Shown: positions 8,665 to 18,747, numbered from the stretch's first letter. The stretch is 64,000 nt of DNA from Massilia sp. KIM (GCF_002007115.1 NZ_MVAD01000002.1:372001-436000); one strand, 5' to 3'. The notes: generated from the letters alone by a model not told the origin. A program made the numbers and translations.

Positions 8665-9870
8665 ATGAACGACGCATACATCTGCGACGCCATCCGCACC
8701 CCCTTCGGCCGCTATGGCGGCGCCCTGGCCGGCGTGCGCGCCGACGACCTGGCGGCGCTGCCGATCGCCGCCCTCATCAGCCGCAACAAGGACGTGGACT
8801 GGGCCGCCGTGGACGACCTGTTCTACGGCTGTGCCAACCAGGCGGGCGAGGACAACCGCAACGTGGGCCGCATGGCCGCGCTGCTGGCCGGCTTGCCGCA
8901 GGACGTGCCCGCCAATACCATCAACCGCCTGTGCGGTTCCGGCATGGACGCCGTCGGCACCGCCGCGCGCGCCATCAAGGCCGGCGAAGCCCAGCTGCTG
9001 ATCGCCGGTGGCGTCGAGAGCATGACCCGCGCGCCCTTCGTGATGGGCAAGGCCGACAGCGCCTTCTCGCGCGCCGCCAAGATCGAGGACACCACCCTCG
9101 GCTGGCGTTTCGTGAATCCCTTGATGAAGGCGAAATACGGCATCGACTCGATGCCGGAGACCGCCGAAAACGTGGCGATGGAGTTCAACATCAATCGCGC
9201 CGACCAGGATGCCTTCGCCCTGCGCAGCCAGCAGCGCTGGGCGCGCGCCCATGCCGAGGGCTTCTTCAAGGACGAGATCGTGCCGGTCACGATCCATGGA
9301 AAGAAAGGCGAGTCGCGCGTGATCGACACCGACGAGCAGCCGCGTCCCGACACCAGCCTGGAAGCGCTCGCGAAGCTCAAGGGCGTGGTGACGCCGGACG
9401 GCACGGTCAGCGCCGGCAATGCCTCGAGCCTGAACGACGGCGCCTGCGCGCTCCTGCTGGCATCTAGCGACGCCGCCAGGCGCCACGGCTTGACACCGCG
9501 CGCGCGCGTGGTCGGCATGGCGACCGTCGGGCTGGCGCCGCGCATCATGGGCTACGGCCCCGCGCCGGCGGTCAGGAAGCTGCTGGCCCAGACCGGCCTC
9601 ACGCTCGGCCAGATGGACGTGATCGAACTGAACGAAGCCTTCGCCGCGCAAGGCCTGGCGGTGACCCGCGACCTGGGCCTGCCGGACGACGCCGCCCACG
9701 TGAACCCGAACGGCGGCGCGATCGCCCTCGGCCACCCCCTCGGCGCCTCGGGCGCGCGCCTGGTGACCACCGCGGTCAACCAGCTGCACCGCACGGGCGG
9801 CCGCTATGCCCTGTGCACCATGTGCATCGGCGTGGGGCAGGGGATCGCGCTGATCGTCGAGCGGGTCTGA
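8665..9870 (+). CDS. paaJ: 3-oxoadipyl-CoA / 3-oxo-5,6-dehydrosuberyl-CoA thiolase
   Basis: A degradative thiolase of 401 residues that releases acetyl-CoA at two steps of phenylacetate breakdown. The nucleophilic Cys90 is in [10 protein letters not shown], the GHPLGASG His motif follows NPNGGAIA, and the second catalytic Cys is in [10 protein letters not shown] near the C terminus. The N terminus [14 protein letters not shown] matches PaaJ/PcaF thiolases. PcaF, which acts in the beta-ketoadipate pathway, is nearly the same enzyme; the neighbours favour PaaJ. Confidence 0.93.
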   Translation: MNDAYICDAIRTPFGRYGGALAGVRADDLAALPIAALISRNKDVDWAAVDDLFYGCANQAGEDNRNVGRMAALLAGLPQDVPANTINRLCGSGMDAVGTAARAIKAGEAQLLIAGGVESMTRAPFVMGKADSAFSRAAKIEDTTLGWRFVNPLMKAKYGIDSMPETAENVAMEFNINRADQDAFALRSQQRWARAHAEGFFKDEIVPVTIHGKKGESRVIDTDEQPRPDTSLEALAKLKGVVTPDGTVSAGNASSLNDGACALLLASSDAARRHGLTPRARVVGMATVGLAPRIMGYGPAPAVRKLLAQTGLTLGQMDVIELNEAFAAQGLAVTRDLGLPDDAAHVNPNGGAIALGHPLGASGARLVTTAVNQLHRTGGRYALCTMCIGVGQGIALIVERV

Positions 9871-9871
9871 G

Positions 9872-10471
9872 ATGGTCAAGGTGTACGAGATCAACGGCGT
9901 GCGGCCGGTGGTGCATCCCAGCGCCTACGTGCATCCGAGCGCGGTGCTGATCGGTGACGTGATCGTCGGGCCGCGCTGCTACGTGGGGCCGGCGGCTTCG
10001 ATGCGCGGCGACTTCGGACGACTGATCCTGGAAGAGGGCGCCAACCTGCAGGACACCTGCGTGATGCATGGCTTTCCGGGCGAGGACACCGTGGTCGAGG
10101 TCGACGGCCACATCGGCCACGGCGCGGTGCTGCACGGCTGCCGCATCAAGCGCAACGCCATGGTGGGCATGAACGCGGTCGTGATGGACCGCGCGGTGGT
10201 GGGCGAGGAATCGATCGTCGCGGCCATGAGCTTCGTGAAGGCGGGCATGATCATTCCTCCGCGTTCCATGGTGATGGGCACGCCGGCCAGGGTGATGCGC
10301 GAGCTCACCGATGAAGACGTGCGGTGGAAGAGCTTTGGCACGCGGCAGTATCACGAGCTGGCTGTGCGCTCGATGCAGACCATGCGCGAGGTGGAGGCCT
10401 ATACCGAGGTGGAGCCGGGGCGCCAGCGGATCGAATTCGATCCGGCCGGGATGCACAAGCCGAAAGGATAA
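9872..10471 (+). CDS. paaY: PaaY, gamma-carbonic-anhydrase-like thioesterase
   Basis: A 199-residue left-handed beta-helix protein with hexapeptide repeats, visible in stretches such as VHPSAYVHPSAVLIGDVIVG. Family histidines occur in GHGAVLHGC near residue 86. PaaY proteins are known to act as thioesterases that remove inhibitory CoA esters made during phenylacetate breakdown. The ATG lies one base after the paaJ stop, so the two are probably co-translated. The gene is followed by a repeat pair instead of a close downstream gene. Confidence 0.92.
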   Translation: MVKVYEINGVRPVVHPSAYVHPSAVLIGDVIVGPRCYVGPAASMRGDFGRLILEEGANLQDTCVMHGFPGEDTVVEVDGHIGHGAVLHGCRIKRNAMVGMNAVVMDRAVVGEESIVAAMSFVKAGMIIPPRSMVMGTPARVMRELTDEDVRWKSFGTRQYHELAVRSMQTMREVEAYTEVEPGRQRIEFDPAGMHKPKG

Positions 10472-10523
10472 TCAGGACGTCCGCTGCACCTGCGCAGCAT
10501 GCAATGTACGCGGTCCAAAGCAG

Positions 10524-10625
10524 CGTCATTCCGGCGAAGGCCGGAATCCAAGTTTTCAGCGCTGACGCGACGAGCTTGGCGCTGCGCGCGCAAACTTGGA
10601 TCCCGGCCTTCGCCGGGATGACGTT
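10524..10625. repeat. Two-arm REP-like element between paaY and paaZ
   Basis: The left arm runs from 10524 to 10555 and the right arm, its near reverse complement, from 10592 to 10623, with about 36 bp between them. Each arm is itself a hairpin; the left core is TTCCGGCGAAGGCCGGAA. The element separates paaY from paaZ within the pathway cluster. Frames reading through it give repeat-derived peptides only. Confidence 0.9.
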
Positions 10626-10725
10626 GGTACAAGGTGGCGCATATAGAGCAGCGCGATCCCTGAAACGCAGCACGATTTCGAAGCACAGCACGACTTCTGA
10701 AGAGATAACGAACGGAGACAAGAAC

Positions 10726-12786
10726 ATGGGCAACATGAGCAACATCGCCACCCTGCAAAGCCTGATCGCCGGCCGCTGGCTGGGCCAGGAAGCGCACATG
10801 CCGCTGCACAGCGCGCTGGACAACCAACTGATCTTCCACACCCACGCCGAAAAGATCGACTTCGACGAAGCGCTTGGCTATGCGCGCAAGACCGGCATCC
10901 CCCAGCTGATGCAGCTCGACTTCCAGAAGCGCGCCCAGCGCCTGAAGGCCCTGGCCCTCTACCTCATGGAGCGCAAGGAAGAGCTGTACGAGATCTCCCA
11001 CCTGACCGGCGCCACCCGCGCCGACAGCTGGGTCGACGTCGAAGGCGGCATCGGCACCCTGTTCGCCTACGCCAGCATGGGCTCGCGCGAGCTGCCGTCC
11101 TCCAACGTGCTGCATGAAGGCCCCGCCATCCCGCTGGGCAAGCGCGGCGGCTTCTCGGGCACCCACATCCTGGTCCCGCGCGGCGGCGTGGCGGTGCACA
11201 TCAATGCCTTCAACTTCCCCATCTGGGGCATGCTCGAGAAATTCGCGCCGAGCTTCCTGGCCGCGATGCCCTGCATCGTCAAGCCGGCCACCGCCACCAG
11301 CTACCTGACCCACGCCACGGTCAGGATGATGATGGAGTCAAACCTGGTGCCCGAGGGCGCCCTGCAGCTCGTCATCGGTTCCACCGGCGACCTGCTCGAC
11401 CGCCTGGGCGGCTTCGACGCCGTCACCTTCACCGGCTCGGCCGACACCGCCGCCAAGCTGCGCGGCAACCCCAACCTGACCCGCGAATCGGTCCCCTTCA
11501 CGGCCGAAGCCGACTCGCTCAACGCCGCCATCCTGGCGCCGGACGTCACCCCGGACGACCCCGAGTTCGACCTGTTCGTGAAGGAAGTCGCGCGCGAGAT
11601 GACCGGCAAGGCCGGCCAGAAGTGCACCGCGATCCGCCGCATCATCGTGCCGGAATCCCAGGCCCAGGCCGTGGGTGAGCGCCTGCGCGAGCGCCTGGCC
11701 AAGATCACCATTGGCAATCCGAAGATCGAGGGCGTGCGCATGGGCGCATTGGCCTCGATGGACCAGCACCGCGATGTTTCGGAGCGGGTCGAGATGCTCG
11801 CGCGCGGCAACGAAGTGCTGTTCTCGGCGCGCGACGGCTTCGCCCCGGTGGGCGAGGGCTGCGCCAACGGCGCCTTCTTCGCGCCCACCCTGCTGCTGTG
11901 CCGTAACGCCCTGGTCAACGACGCCGTCCACGACATCGAAGCCTTCGGCCCGGTCAGCACCATCATGACCTATGGCGACATCGACGAAGCCCTGCACCTG
12001 GCCGCACGCGGCAAGGGCAGCCTGGTCACCACGCTGGCCACCAAGGACCCGGCCATCGCCGCCCACGCGGTTCCGGTGGCCGCCGCCTCGCACGGCCGCG
12101 TGCTGATCCTGGACCGCGAAGCCTCGGTCGACAACACCGGCCACGGCTCGCCCCTGCCGCAGCTCAAGCACGGGGGGCCGGGCCGCGCCGGCGGCGGTGA
12201 GGAACTGGGCGGCATCCGCGCCGTCAAGCACTTCCTGCAGCGCGCCGCGGTGCAGGGCTCGCCGACCATGCTCGGCGCCGTCACCGGCGAATACGTGCGC
12301 GGCGGCGCGGTCAAGGAAAGCGACATCCACCCCTTCCGCCGCTACTTCGAGGACCTGGAGATCGGCCACTCGCTGCTGACCCATCGCCGCACCGTGAGCG
12401 AGGCCGACATCGTCAATTTCGGCGGCGTCTCGGGCGACTACTTCTACATGCACTTCGACGAGATCGCGGCCAAGGACACCCAGTTCGGCAAGCGCATCGC
12501 CCACGGCTACTTCGTGCTGTCGGCGGCGGCCGGCCTGTTCGTGTCGCCGGCCCCGGGGCCGGTGCTGGCCAACTATGGCCTGGACAACCTGCGTTTCGTG
12601 GCCCCGGTAGCCATCGGCGACACCATCCGCGCGCGCCTGACCTGCAAGCGCAAGGTGGACCGCAACCGCACGGACGAGCAGGGGCGCGGCCAGGGCGTGG
12701 TGGCGTGGGACGTACAAGTCACCAATCAAAACGACGAACTGGTCGCGAGTTACGATATCCTGACGCTGGTACAAAAGCGCGGCTGA
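10726..12786 (+). CDS. paaZ: Bifunctional oxepin-CoA hydrolase / semialdehyde dehydrogenase PaaZ
   Basis: Opens the oxepin-CoA ring and oxidises the resulting aldehyde. The 686-residue protein has an N-terminal aldehyde dehydrogenase domain with Glu261 (PFTAEAD) and the nucleophile Cys300 (GKAGQKCTA). A C-terminal MaoC-type hydratase domain starts at about residue 540, with [14 protein letters not shown] and [18 protein letters not shown] at 10713-10716 supports the start at 10726; a second ATG at 10735 is possible. The upstream frame extension lies in repeat DNA. Confidence 0.95.
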   Translation: MGNMSNIATLQSLIAGRWLGQEAHMPLHSALDNQLIFHTHAEKIDFDEALGYARKTGIPQLMQLDFQKRAQRLKALALYLMERKEELYEISHLTGATRADSWVDVEGGIGTLFAYASMGSRELPSSNVLHEGPAIPLGKRGGFSGTHILVPRGGVAVHINAFNFPIWGMLEKFAPSFLAAMPCIVKPATATSYLTHATVRMMMESNLVPEGALQLVIGSTGDLLDRLGGFDAVTFTGSADTAAKLRGNPNLTRESVPFTAEADSLNAAILAPDVTPDDPEFDLFVKEVAREMTGKAGQKCTAIRRIIVPESQAQAVGERLRERLAKITIGNPKIEGVRMGALASMDQHRDVSERVEMLARGNEVLFSARDGFAPVGEGCANGAFFAPTLLLCRNALVNDAVHDIEAFGPVSTIMTYGDIDEALHLAARGKGSLVTTLATKDPAIAAHAVPVAAASHGRVLILDREASVDNTGHGSPLPQLKHGGPGRAGGGEELGGIRAVKHFLQRAAVQGSPTMLGAVTGEYVRGGAVKESDIHPFRRYFEDLEIGHSLLTHRRTVSEADIVNFGGVSGDYFYMHFDEIAAKDTQFGKRIAHGYFVLSAAAGLFVSPAPGPVLANYGLDNLRFVAPVAIGDTIRARLTCKRKVDRNRTDEQGRGQGVVAWDVQVTNQNDELVASYDILTLVQKRG

Positions 12787-12840
12787 GTGCCATGCAGGCG
12801 GGCGGCTACACCGCCCGTCCAACCAACCGGAGGGATCTAG

Positions 12841-13305
12841 ATGTCGAGACTGGACCTGAGCAGCATTCCCGTGAAGGGTGGCACCGGCTACCCCGAACAA
12901 TTCGCCGAGGTCGTGGACGGACGCACCAGGCAAACCCTGGGCGACGCCGGCGGCCTGACCCAGTTCGGCGTCAACCTGGTCGAGCTGCAGCCGGGCGCGG
13001 CCTCCTCGCAGCGCCATTGGCACTCGCACGAGGATGAATTCGTCATGATGGTGTCCGGGGAGCTGGTACTCGTCACGGACGAAGGGGAAACCCTGATGCG
13101 GGCCGGCGACTGCGCGGCGTTTCCGGCGGGCAAGCCGAATGGCCACCACCTGGTCAACCGCAGCTGGGGACCCGGAGTCTTCCTGGTGGTCGGCTCGCGC
13201 AACCCGGCCGACGTCGCGACCTATCCCGACATCGACCTGCGCTACGACGGCGCCAGCAAGACCTACACCCGCAAGGACGGCACGCCTTACCCGCCCAAGG
13301 CCTAG
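12841..13305 (+). CDS. Cupin-domain protein of unknown role
   Basis: A 154-residue single-domain cupin. The first motif HWHSHEDEFVMMVSGE spans about residues 59-74 and gives likely metal ligands at His59, His61 and Glu66. The second motif includes PAGKPNGHHLVN near residues 95-106. CCGGAGG upstream of the ATG is a good ribosome-binding site. It follows paaZ by 54 bp in the same direction and may be co-transcribed, but I know of no cupin step in the canonical phenylacetate pathway. The substrate is unknown. Confidence 0.85.
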   Translation: MSRLDLSSIPVKGGTGYPEQFAEVVDGRTRQTLGDAGGLTQFGVNLVELQPGAASSQRHWHSHEDEFVMMVSGELVLVTDEGETLMRAGDCAAFPAGKPNGHHLVNRSWGPGVFLVVGSRNPADVATYPDIDLRYDGASKTYTRKDGTPYPPKA

Positions 13306-13327
13306 GCGTCCCGCGCAGCGCGGACTC

Positions 13328-13555
13328 CTAGTTCAGCTTGCGCGCATAGCGCTGGCGGATGTGCTGGCTGATGAAGGTCGACAGGCCGCGGCCGTCCTCG
13401 GCCAGCGCGCGCATGCGGGCGATGTTGTCCGCCCCCGCGCTGCGCTCGGTGTAGAGGTAGCGGTCGCCGCCGCTGAACTGGATGGTGATTGAATCCTTGC
13501 CGATGTCGTAAGCGACGACGCCCGACTCGCCGCTGCGGTTCCTGTAGCGATGCAT
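13328..13555 (-). CDS. Small conserved-type protein, KTSC-like
   Basis: A 75-residue protein starting MHRYRNRSGESGVVAYD. AAGGAGG lies five bases before the start codon on the minus strand, which strongly supports translation. The segment VVAYDIGKDSITIQFSGGDRYLYT resembles the short beta-rich KTSC domain. The C-terminal half, with NIARMRALAEDGRGLSTFISQHI, looks helical. It converges with the cupin gene. The KTSC link comes from pattern recall and should be treated as tentative; no function is assigned. Confidence 0.75.
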   Translation of the reverse strand: MHRYRNRSGESGVVAYDIGKDSITIQFSGGDRYLYTERSAGADNIARMRALAEDGRGLSTFISQHIRQRYARKLN

Positions 13556-13634
13556 ACAGGCCTCCTTGGAATGCCTCGATGTCGCTTATGTGGGCGCGCG
13601 CGGCGTTCTTGCAAGGCTTGGCGTCAGGCTTTCC

Positions 13635-14318
13635 TCAGCGCGTGGCCTTGCGCTGCACGCGCAGGCGGCCGTCGGCTGTCTGCACGGCAACGAGGTCGGC
13701 GTAATCCGGCACCCCGGGCGAGGTGAAGGGGACATGGTGGGTGTGGGTGGCGGTGACCACGATACTGTCCATGCCGGCCGATTCCGCCGCCTGCAGGCCG
13801 ATCGGCGTGTCCTCGAACACCAGGCAATCCGCCGGCGCCACGCCCAGTTTCTTCGCGCCCAGCAGGAAGGGATCGGGCGCGGGCTTGCCGTGCTTCACAT
13901 CCTCGGCCGTCACCAGCAGCGGCGGCATGGGCAGGCCGGCGGCGGCGATGCGGGCCGTCGCAAGCGGGCGCGAAGCCGAGGTGACGATGGCCCAGCGGTC
14001 GGTCGGCAGGCTGGCCAGGAACCTCCCCACGCCGGCGATTTCCTCGATGTCGGCCACGTCCTCGATCTCCGCCAGTGCAATGCCCAGCGCCTCGGCGACC
14101 GGATCCACGCCCGGCAGGCCGAGTTTGCGGATGGTGTCCTCGGTGCGCTGGCCGTGCACGGTGGGCACGAAGCTGTCCGGGTCGAGCCCATGGCGGCGCG
14201 CCCAGGCGCTCCAGACGCGCTCGGCGGACTTGATCGAGGTGAGAATGGTGCCGTCCATGTCGAACAGGAAGGCGGCGTAATCGCGGGAGGGCAGAATCGA
14301 TGGGTTGGTCGGTGTCAC
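13635..14318 (-). CDS. HAD-superfamily sugar-phosphatase-like hydrolase
   Basis: A 227-residue HAD hydrolase. Motif I, FLFDMDGT, gives the nucleophile Asp20 and the acid/base Asp22. Motif II is in WAIVTSAS, and the lysine and aspartate of motifs III and IV are in GKPAPDPF and VFEDTPIG. This arrangement with a helical cap resembles the YfbT/YniC type of small sugar phosphatases. The GTG at 14318 is preceded by GAGAG at a suitable distance. An upstream ATG at 14363 lacks a ribosome-binding site. The substrate cannot be told from sequence. Confidence 0.85.
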   Translation of the reverse strand: MTPTNPSILPSRDYAAFLFDMDGTILTSIKSAERVWSAWARRHGLDPDSFVPTVHGQRTEDTIRKLGLPGVDPVAEALGIALAEIEDVADIEEIAGVGRFLASLPTDRWAIVTSASRPLATARIAAAGLPMPPLLVTAEDVKHGKPAPDPFLLGAKKLGVAPADCLVFEDTPIGLQAAESAGMDSIVVTATHTHHVPFTSPGVPDYADLVAVQTADGRLRVQRKATR

Positions 14319-14495
14319 GGGCGAACTCTCGTAGTGGTCTGGCGCTGGGAGGAGGTCCAGCATAGCGCAAAAGACAAAAACGCCCGATCCGCCTCGCCGC
14401 TCATCCGGCCATGGCGCAGGCGCCTGGCCGGGAAGGCAGGCGGCAAGTCCGGACGGGCGAGGCGTGGACGGCCGGACCGTCCACACAGCAGCGCC

Positions 14496-15893
14496 TTACT
14501 CGGCCAGCTGCTTGCGCACGCGTGCGATGGCCGCGCGCACCTGCTTCGGCGCGGTGCCGCCCACGTGGTCGCGCGCCGCCACCGAACCTTCCAGGGTCAG
14601 CACGGCAAACACGTCCTGTTCGATCAGCGGCGAGAACTCGCGCAGCTTCTCGAGCGGCATCTCGGACAGGTCGCATTTCAGGTCGTCGCATGCGCGCACC
14701 GCGTGCGCCACCGCCTCGTGCGCGTCGCGGAAGGGCAGGCCCTTCTTGACCAGGTAGTCCGCCAGGTCGGTCGCGGTGGCGTAGCCCTGCAGCGCCGCGG
14801 CGCGCATGTTCTCGGCCTTGACCGTGATGCCGGCCGCCATGTCGGTGAAGATGCGCAGGGTGTCGGTCAGCGTGTCGATGGTGTCGAACAGCGGTTCCTT
14901 GTCTTCCTGGTTGTCCTTGTTGTAGGCCAGCGGCTGGCCCTTCATAAGGGTCAGCAGGCCGTTCAGGTGGCCGTAGACGCGGCCGGTCTTGCCGCGCGCG
15001 AGTTCCGGCACGTCCGGGTTTTTCTTCTGCGGCATGATCGACGAGCCGGTGCAGAAACGGTCGGCGATGTCGATGAAGCCGATGCGGGGGCTCATCCACA
15101 TCACCAGCTCTTCCGAGAAGCGCGACACGTGCATCATGATCAGCGAGGCGGCGGCCGTGAATTCGATCGCAAAGTCGCGGTCCGAGACGGCGTCCAGCGA
15201 GTTGTGGCAGACGTCCTCGAAGCCCAAGGTCTTGGCCACGCGCAGGCGGTCGATCGGGAAGGTGGTGCCGGCCAGGGCGGCCGCGCCCAGCGGCAGGCGG
15301 TTCACGCGGCGGCGCGCGTCCTGCATGCGCTCGGCGTCGCGGCCGAACATCTCCACATAAGCCAGCATGTGGTGGCCGAAGGTGATCGGCTGCGCCACCT
15401 GCAGGTGGGTGAAGCCCGGCAGGATGGTGTCGGCGTGGCGCTCGGCGAGGTCGGTCAGGGCACCGCGCAGGCCGTTCAGCAGGCCCAGGATGTCGTCGAT
15501 CGCGGCGCGGACATACAGGCGGATGTCGGTCGCCACCTGGTCGTTGCGCGAACGGCCGGTGTGCAGGCGCTTGCCAGCGTCGCCCACCAGCTCGGTCAGG
15601 CGCTTCTCGATATTCAGGTGCACGTCTTCCAGGTCCAGCAGCCACTCGAAGCTCCCGGCCTCGATCTCGGAACGGATCTGGGCCATCCCGCGCTCGATCT
15701 CGGCGCGGTCCTGGGCGCTGATGATGCCCTGGGCCGCCAGCATCTCGGCGTGGGCCAGCGAACCCTGGATGTCGAACATGGCCAGGCGCTTGTCGAAGAA
15801 GACCGAGGCGGTATAGCGTTTGACGAGATCGGAAACCGGTTCGGAGAAGCGCGCCGACCAGGCTTCGGCTTTTTTGGAGAGTTGTGCAGTCAT
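14496..15893 (-). CDS. argH: Argininosuccinate lyase
   Basis: Splits argininosuccinate to arginine and fumarate, the last step of arginine biosynthesis. The 465-residue product has the fumarase/aspartase-superfamily signature [16 protein letters not shown], with the flexible loop Ser that acts as general base. [13 protein letters not shown] near residue 110 and [14 protein letters not shown] near 155 are also typical. TATAAT on the minus strand (15921-15926) may be its -10 box. A GTGGACGG/CCGTCCAC hairpin at 14464-14484 lies just past the stop but has no T-run. Confidence 0.97.
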   Translation of the reverse strand: MTAQLSKKAEAWSARFSEPVSDLVKRYTASVFFDKRLAMFDIQGSLAHAEMLAAQGIISAQDRAEIERGMAQIRSEIEAGSFEWLLDLEDVHLNIEKRLTELVGDAGKRLHTGRSRNDQVATDIRLYVRAAIDDILGLLNGLRGALTDLAERHADTILPGFTHLQVAQPITFGHHMLAYVEMFGRDAERMQDARRRVNRLPLGAAALAGTTFPIDRLRVAKTLGFEDVCHNSLDAVSDRDFAIEFTAAASLIMMHVSRFSEELVMWMSPRIGFIDIADRFCTGSSIMPQKKNPDVPELARGKTGRVYGHLNGLLTLMKGQPLAYNKDNQEDKEPLFDTIDTLTDTLRIFTDMAAGITVKAENMRAAALQGYATATDLADYLVKKGLPFRDAHEAVAHAVRACDDLKCDLSEMPLEKLREFSPLIEQDVFAVLTLEGSVAARDHVGGTAPKQVRAAIARVRKQLAE

Positions 15894-16028
15894 GGTGGGA
15901 TCCCTGTTAGGTATCCGACGATTATAACTCTCCGGGCGCAGGCGGTTTTCGGCAGGCCCGGTGACAAGTCACCCGAAATGGGTGAAGATGGCGCTATAAA
16001 CTTCATCAAATGACAACAAGGGGGACAT

Positions 16029-16730
16029 ATGCGGCAGTGGGCAAAGGCGGCCCTGGCGGGGGCGGCATTGGCATGGGCATGGACGCCGGCCACCGGGATG
16101 GCGCAGTCGGCGCCAGCCGCCGCTTCGGGACCGGCACCGGCAGCGGCCCCGGGACCGGGACCGGGACCGGCACCCGCAGCCGCCGCGTCGGCATCCATCC
16201 CTGCAGCGGCGCCGGCAGCCCGCCCCGCCGACGTCGCCTCGGTCGACGCCATCGTCAAGGCCTTGTACGAGGTGATCTCCGGCCCGGCCGGCGCGCCGCG
16301 CGACTGGGACCGCATGCGCTCGCTGTTCGCGCCCGGCGCGCGCATGATGGCGATCGGCGTGCGCAAGGACGGCAGCATCGGCATGCGCGCCATGACCCCG
16401 GACGACTACATCGCCGCCAACAGCAAGGTCTTCGCCACCACGGGTTTCTTTGAAACCGAACTGGCGCGCACCACGGACGCCTTCGGCCAGCTGGTCCACG
16501 TCTTCAGCACCTACGAGGCGCGTCACGCTCCCGGGGACGCCAAGCCCTTCATGCGGGGGATCAACAGCATCCAGCTGGTCAACGACGGCAATCGCTGGCA
16601 TGTCCTCAGCCTGGCCTGGCGCGCCGAGGATCCGAAGCTGCCCCTGCCGGATCGCTACCTGCAGAGCCGCCCAGGCGCCGTGGCAATCGAACTTGAAGCG
16701 CTTCCAAACAACGCTAGAATGACTTTTTAG
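16029..16730 (+). CDS. Exported NTF2/SnoaL-like protein of unknown function
   Basis: A 233-residue protein with an N-terminal signal peptide (about residues 1-25, ending near GMAQS). An Ala/Pro-rich linker of roughly 40 residues follows, then a compact domain from about residue 68. That domain, with VDAIVKALYEVISGPAGAPRDWDRMRSLFAPGARM, resembles NTF2/SnoaL-like domains found in small exported proteins. AAGGGGG before the ATG is a good ribosome-binding site. The low-complexity linker is encoded by GC-rich near-repeats. No catalytic residues could be assigned. Confidence 0.8.
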   Translation: MRQWAKAALAGAALAWAWTPATGMAQSAPAAASGPAPAAAPGPGPGPAPAAAASASIPAAAPAARPADVASVDAIVKALYEVISGPAGAPRDWDRMRSLFAPGARMMAIGVRKDGSIGMRAMTPDDYIAANSKVFATTGFFETELARTTDAFGQLVHVFSTYEARHAPGDAKPFMRGINSIQLVNDGNRWHVLSLAWRAEDPKLPLPDRYLQSRPGAVAIELEALPNNARMTF

Positions 16731-16738
16731 CCAGAACC

Positions 16739-17185
16739 ATGGGTTCCATGATTACCAACGACTCCAGCTTCCAGGTCAGCACCGACCAGAGCAAGCTCGA
16801 CATCCCGATGATCTACCGCTTCCTGAGCGAGCAGAGTACCTGGGCGGTCGGCATCTCGCGGCCGGTGGTCGAGCGCGCCATCGAAAACTCGCTGTGCTTC
16901 GGCGGCTACCTGGACGGCCGCCAGATCGCGTTCGCACGCGTGATCACCGACTTCGCCACGTTCGCCAACCTGGTGGACGTGTTCGTCGTGCCCGAATACC
17001 GCGGGCATGGCTACGGCAAGCAGCTGATCGGTGTGGTGCTGCGCCACCCGAGCCTGCAAAAGCTGCGCCGTTTCACGCTCGCGACCAGCGATGCGCATGG
17101 CCTCTACGAACGCTTCGGCTTCACCGCGCCCCAGCGTCCGGAGACCCTCATGGAACGCTACTTTCCCAACATTTATTTGTCCTGA
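16739..17185 (+). CDS. GNAT-family N-acetyltransferase
   Basis: A 148-residue acetyltransferase with the acetyl-CoA-binding segment VVPEYRGHGYGKQL at about residues 80-93 (R/QxxGxG/A motif). The C-terminal GLYERFGF segment is typical of GNAT proteins. It starts eight bases after the NTF2-like gene. An alternative ATG at 16748 would trim three residues. The substrate, whether a small molecule or a protein amine, cannot be deduced. Confidence 0.87.
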   Translation: MGSMITNDSSFQVSTDQSKLDIPMIYRFLSEQSTWAVGISRPVVERAIENSLCFGGYLDGRQIAFARVITDFATFANLVDVFVVPEYRGHGYGKQLIGVVLRHPSLQKLRRFTLATSDAHGLYERFGFTAPQRPETLMERYFPNIYLS

Positions 17186-17252
17186 GCATACTCAACACGG
17201 CGACAAGCTTCTCGAATCAGGCTTACGATGGTGGTAACCCAGAGGAAGCCGT

Positions 17253-18467
17253 ATGCTCCACTTCGTTGTCCGTGCCTTACTCGCCTGGGCATTGCTGGCG
17301 AGTAATTTCAGTGCCGCTGCCGAGACGCCGCAGCCCAAGGGCTCGCTCGTCATCATCGGCGGCGCGCTGAGGGCCGACAACGCCGCGGTCTGGGAGCGCA
17401 TCGTCCAGCTGGCGGGCGGCAAGGGGGCGCGCATCGCGGTGTTCGCCTCGGCCTCGGCCAGCCCTGAGCGCGCCGGTAAATACCTGGTCGAACGATTCAA
17501 CCAATACGGCGCCAAGGCCTTCTTCGTGCCGGTCGCGGTGCGCCTGGGCGGGGTCGACTACGCCCTCGCCGCCGAAGACCCGGCGCTGGCGGCCGCCGTG
17601 CGCTCGGCCGGCGGCGCCTATTTCGCCGGCGGCGACCAGGGCCGCATCACGCGCGCGCTGCGTCGCCCGGACGGCAGCAATACCCTGATCCTCGACGCCC
17701 TGTGGGACATGTACCGGCGTGGCGGGGTGATCGCCGGCTCCAGCGCCGGCGCCGCCATCATGAGCAGCACCATGTTCGGCTACCCCAAGCCCATCCTGAC
17801 CACCCTCAAGCTCGGCCTGCAGGACGAGGATGAGATCGCGCCCGGCCTGGGCTTCATCGGCGACGACGTCTTCGTCGACCAGCACCTGTTGGTGCGCGGG
17901 CGCTTCGCGCGCATGCTGCCGGCCATGCTCAAGAAGGGCTACAAGATCGGCCTGGGCATCGACGAGAACACCGCCATGGTGGTCGGTCCGACGCGCGAAG
18001 TGGAGGTGGTGGGCTACCGCGGGGCGCTGCTGGTCGACCTGAACCAGGCGCAGTCGAAGGACGGCCTGTTCAACGTCAGCAACGCGCGCCTGAGCTACCT
18101 GGACAATGGCGACCGGTTCAACCTCGCGACACGCGCCTTCATTCCGGCGCCGGACAAAATGGACGGCAAGATCGACCCGGGCAAGCCTTATTACCGCGAA
18201 CCCCTGTTCACCGCCGACATCCTCGGCAACACCACCGTGGTCGACCTGATGTCCAGGCTGATCGACAGCGACCAGATGGAAGCCATCGGCCTCTCCCTCG
18301 ACAGCCCCAACGGCGTGCAGCCGGAGGTCGGCTTCGAGTTCAAGCTCACCCGCACCAACGACAGTGTCGGTTATCTCTCGCCCCTGAGCGAAGGCTATTC
18401 GGTCTACAACGTGCGGCTCGACATCCGCCCGATCGTGGTGCAGCGGCCGCTCTACCAGTACAAGTAG
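17253..18467 (+). CDS. Exported cyanophycinase (peptidase S51 family)
   Basis: A 404-residue protein with a signal peptide (about residues 1-23) and a cyanophycinase/S51 catalytic domain. The nucleophile is probably Ser164 in GSSAGA, and GGDQGRITRAL and IGLGIDENTAMVV are further family segments. Cyanophycinases cut the Asp-Arg polymer cyanophycin to dipeptides. The signal peptide suggests use of external polymer rather than an internal store. No cyanophycin synthetase or isoaspartyl dipeptidase is in the window. The C-terminal 100 residues are not recognised. Confidence 0.88.
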   Translation: MLHFVVRALLAWALLASNFSAAAETPQPKGSLVIIGGALRADNAAVWERIVQLAGGKGARIAVFASASASPERAGKYLVERFNQYGAKAFFVPVAVRLGGVDYALAAEDPALAAAVRSAGGAYFAGGDQGRITRALRRPDGSNTLILDALWDMYRRGGVIAGSSAGAAIMSSTMFGYPKPILTTLKLGLQDEDEIAPGLGFIGDDVFVDQHLLVRGRFARMLPAMLKKGYKIGLGIDENTAMVVGPTREVEVVGYRGALLVDLNQAQSKDGLFNVSNARLSYLDNGDRFNLATRAFIPAPDKMDGKIDPGKPYYREPLFTADILGNTTVVDLMSRLIDSDQMEAIGLSLDSPNGVQPEVGFEFKLTRTNDSVGYLSPLSEGYSVYNVRLDIRPIVVQRPLYQYK

Positions 18468-18540
18468 GCAGCTGGCGGCATCGCGCGCATCGGTTAGCTG
18501 GTGCACGGTGGCGCCGGCGCGCGCCCGTTAAGGTTGAGCC

Positions 18541-18747
18541 ATGACGAAAGGGCTCTCATCGCGAAAACTGTATGCCATGCAGCGCATGTCGATCGCGCTG
18601 CGGCGCGCCTCGGCGGCCCGGCCCTTCGGTCCGGAGACCGACCGCGGCCTGCGCTGGGCCGCCGCCTGGGGCATGGCGGCGGGCATCCGCACGCCCAGGA
18701 CGCGCCTGCGCCTGCGCCGCGGGACGCTCTCCGGCGTCGCCCTCTGA
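18541..18747 (+). CDS. Possible small Arg-rich protein (weak)
   Basis: A 68-codon frame starting MTKGLSSRKLYAMQRMS and rich in Arg and Ala. It sits alone in the 337-bp gap between the cyanophycinase and the M64 peptidase. Only AAGG about ten bases upstream could serve as a ribosome-binding site. No family is recognised, and frames of this length arise by chance in such GC-rich DNA. If it is not coding, the gap holds no gene. Confidence 0.3.
   Translation: MTKGLSSRKLYAMQRMSIALRRASAARPFGPETDRGLRWAAAWGMAAGIRTPRTRLRLRRGTLSGVAL

Noticed and set aside
7321..9894. 857-codon open frame on the minus strand
   Set aside because: It lies antisense to paaK and paaJ, which have clear active-site motifs, and it resembles no protein.
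14464..14484. Hairpin after argH as an intrinsic terminator
   Set aside because: The stem is strong, but no T-run follows on the minus strand, so I did not call it a terminator.
13566..16013. 815-codon open frame on the plus strand
   Set aside because: It is a shadow of the HAD and argH genes on the other strand, a common effect of high GC at third codon positions.
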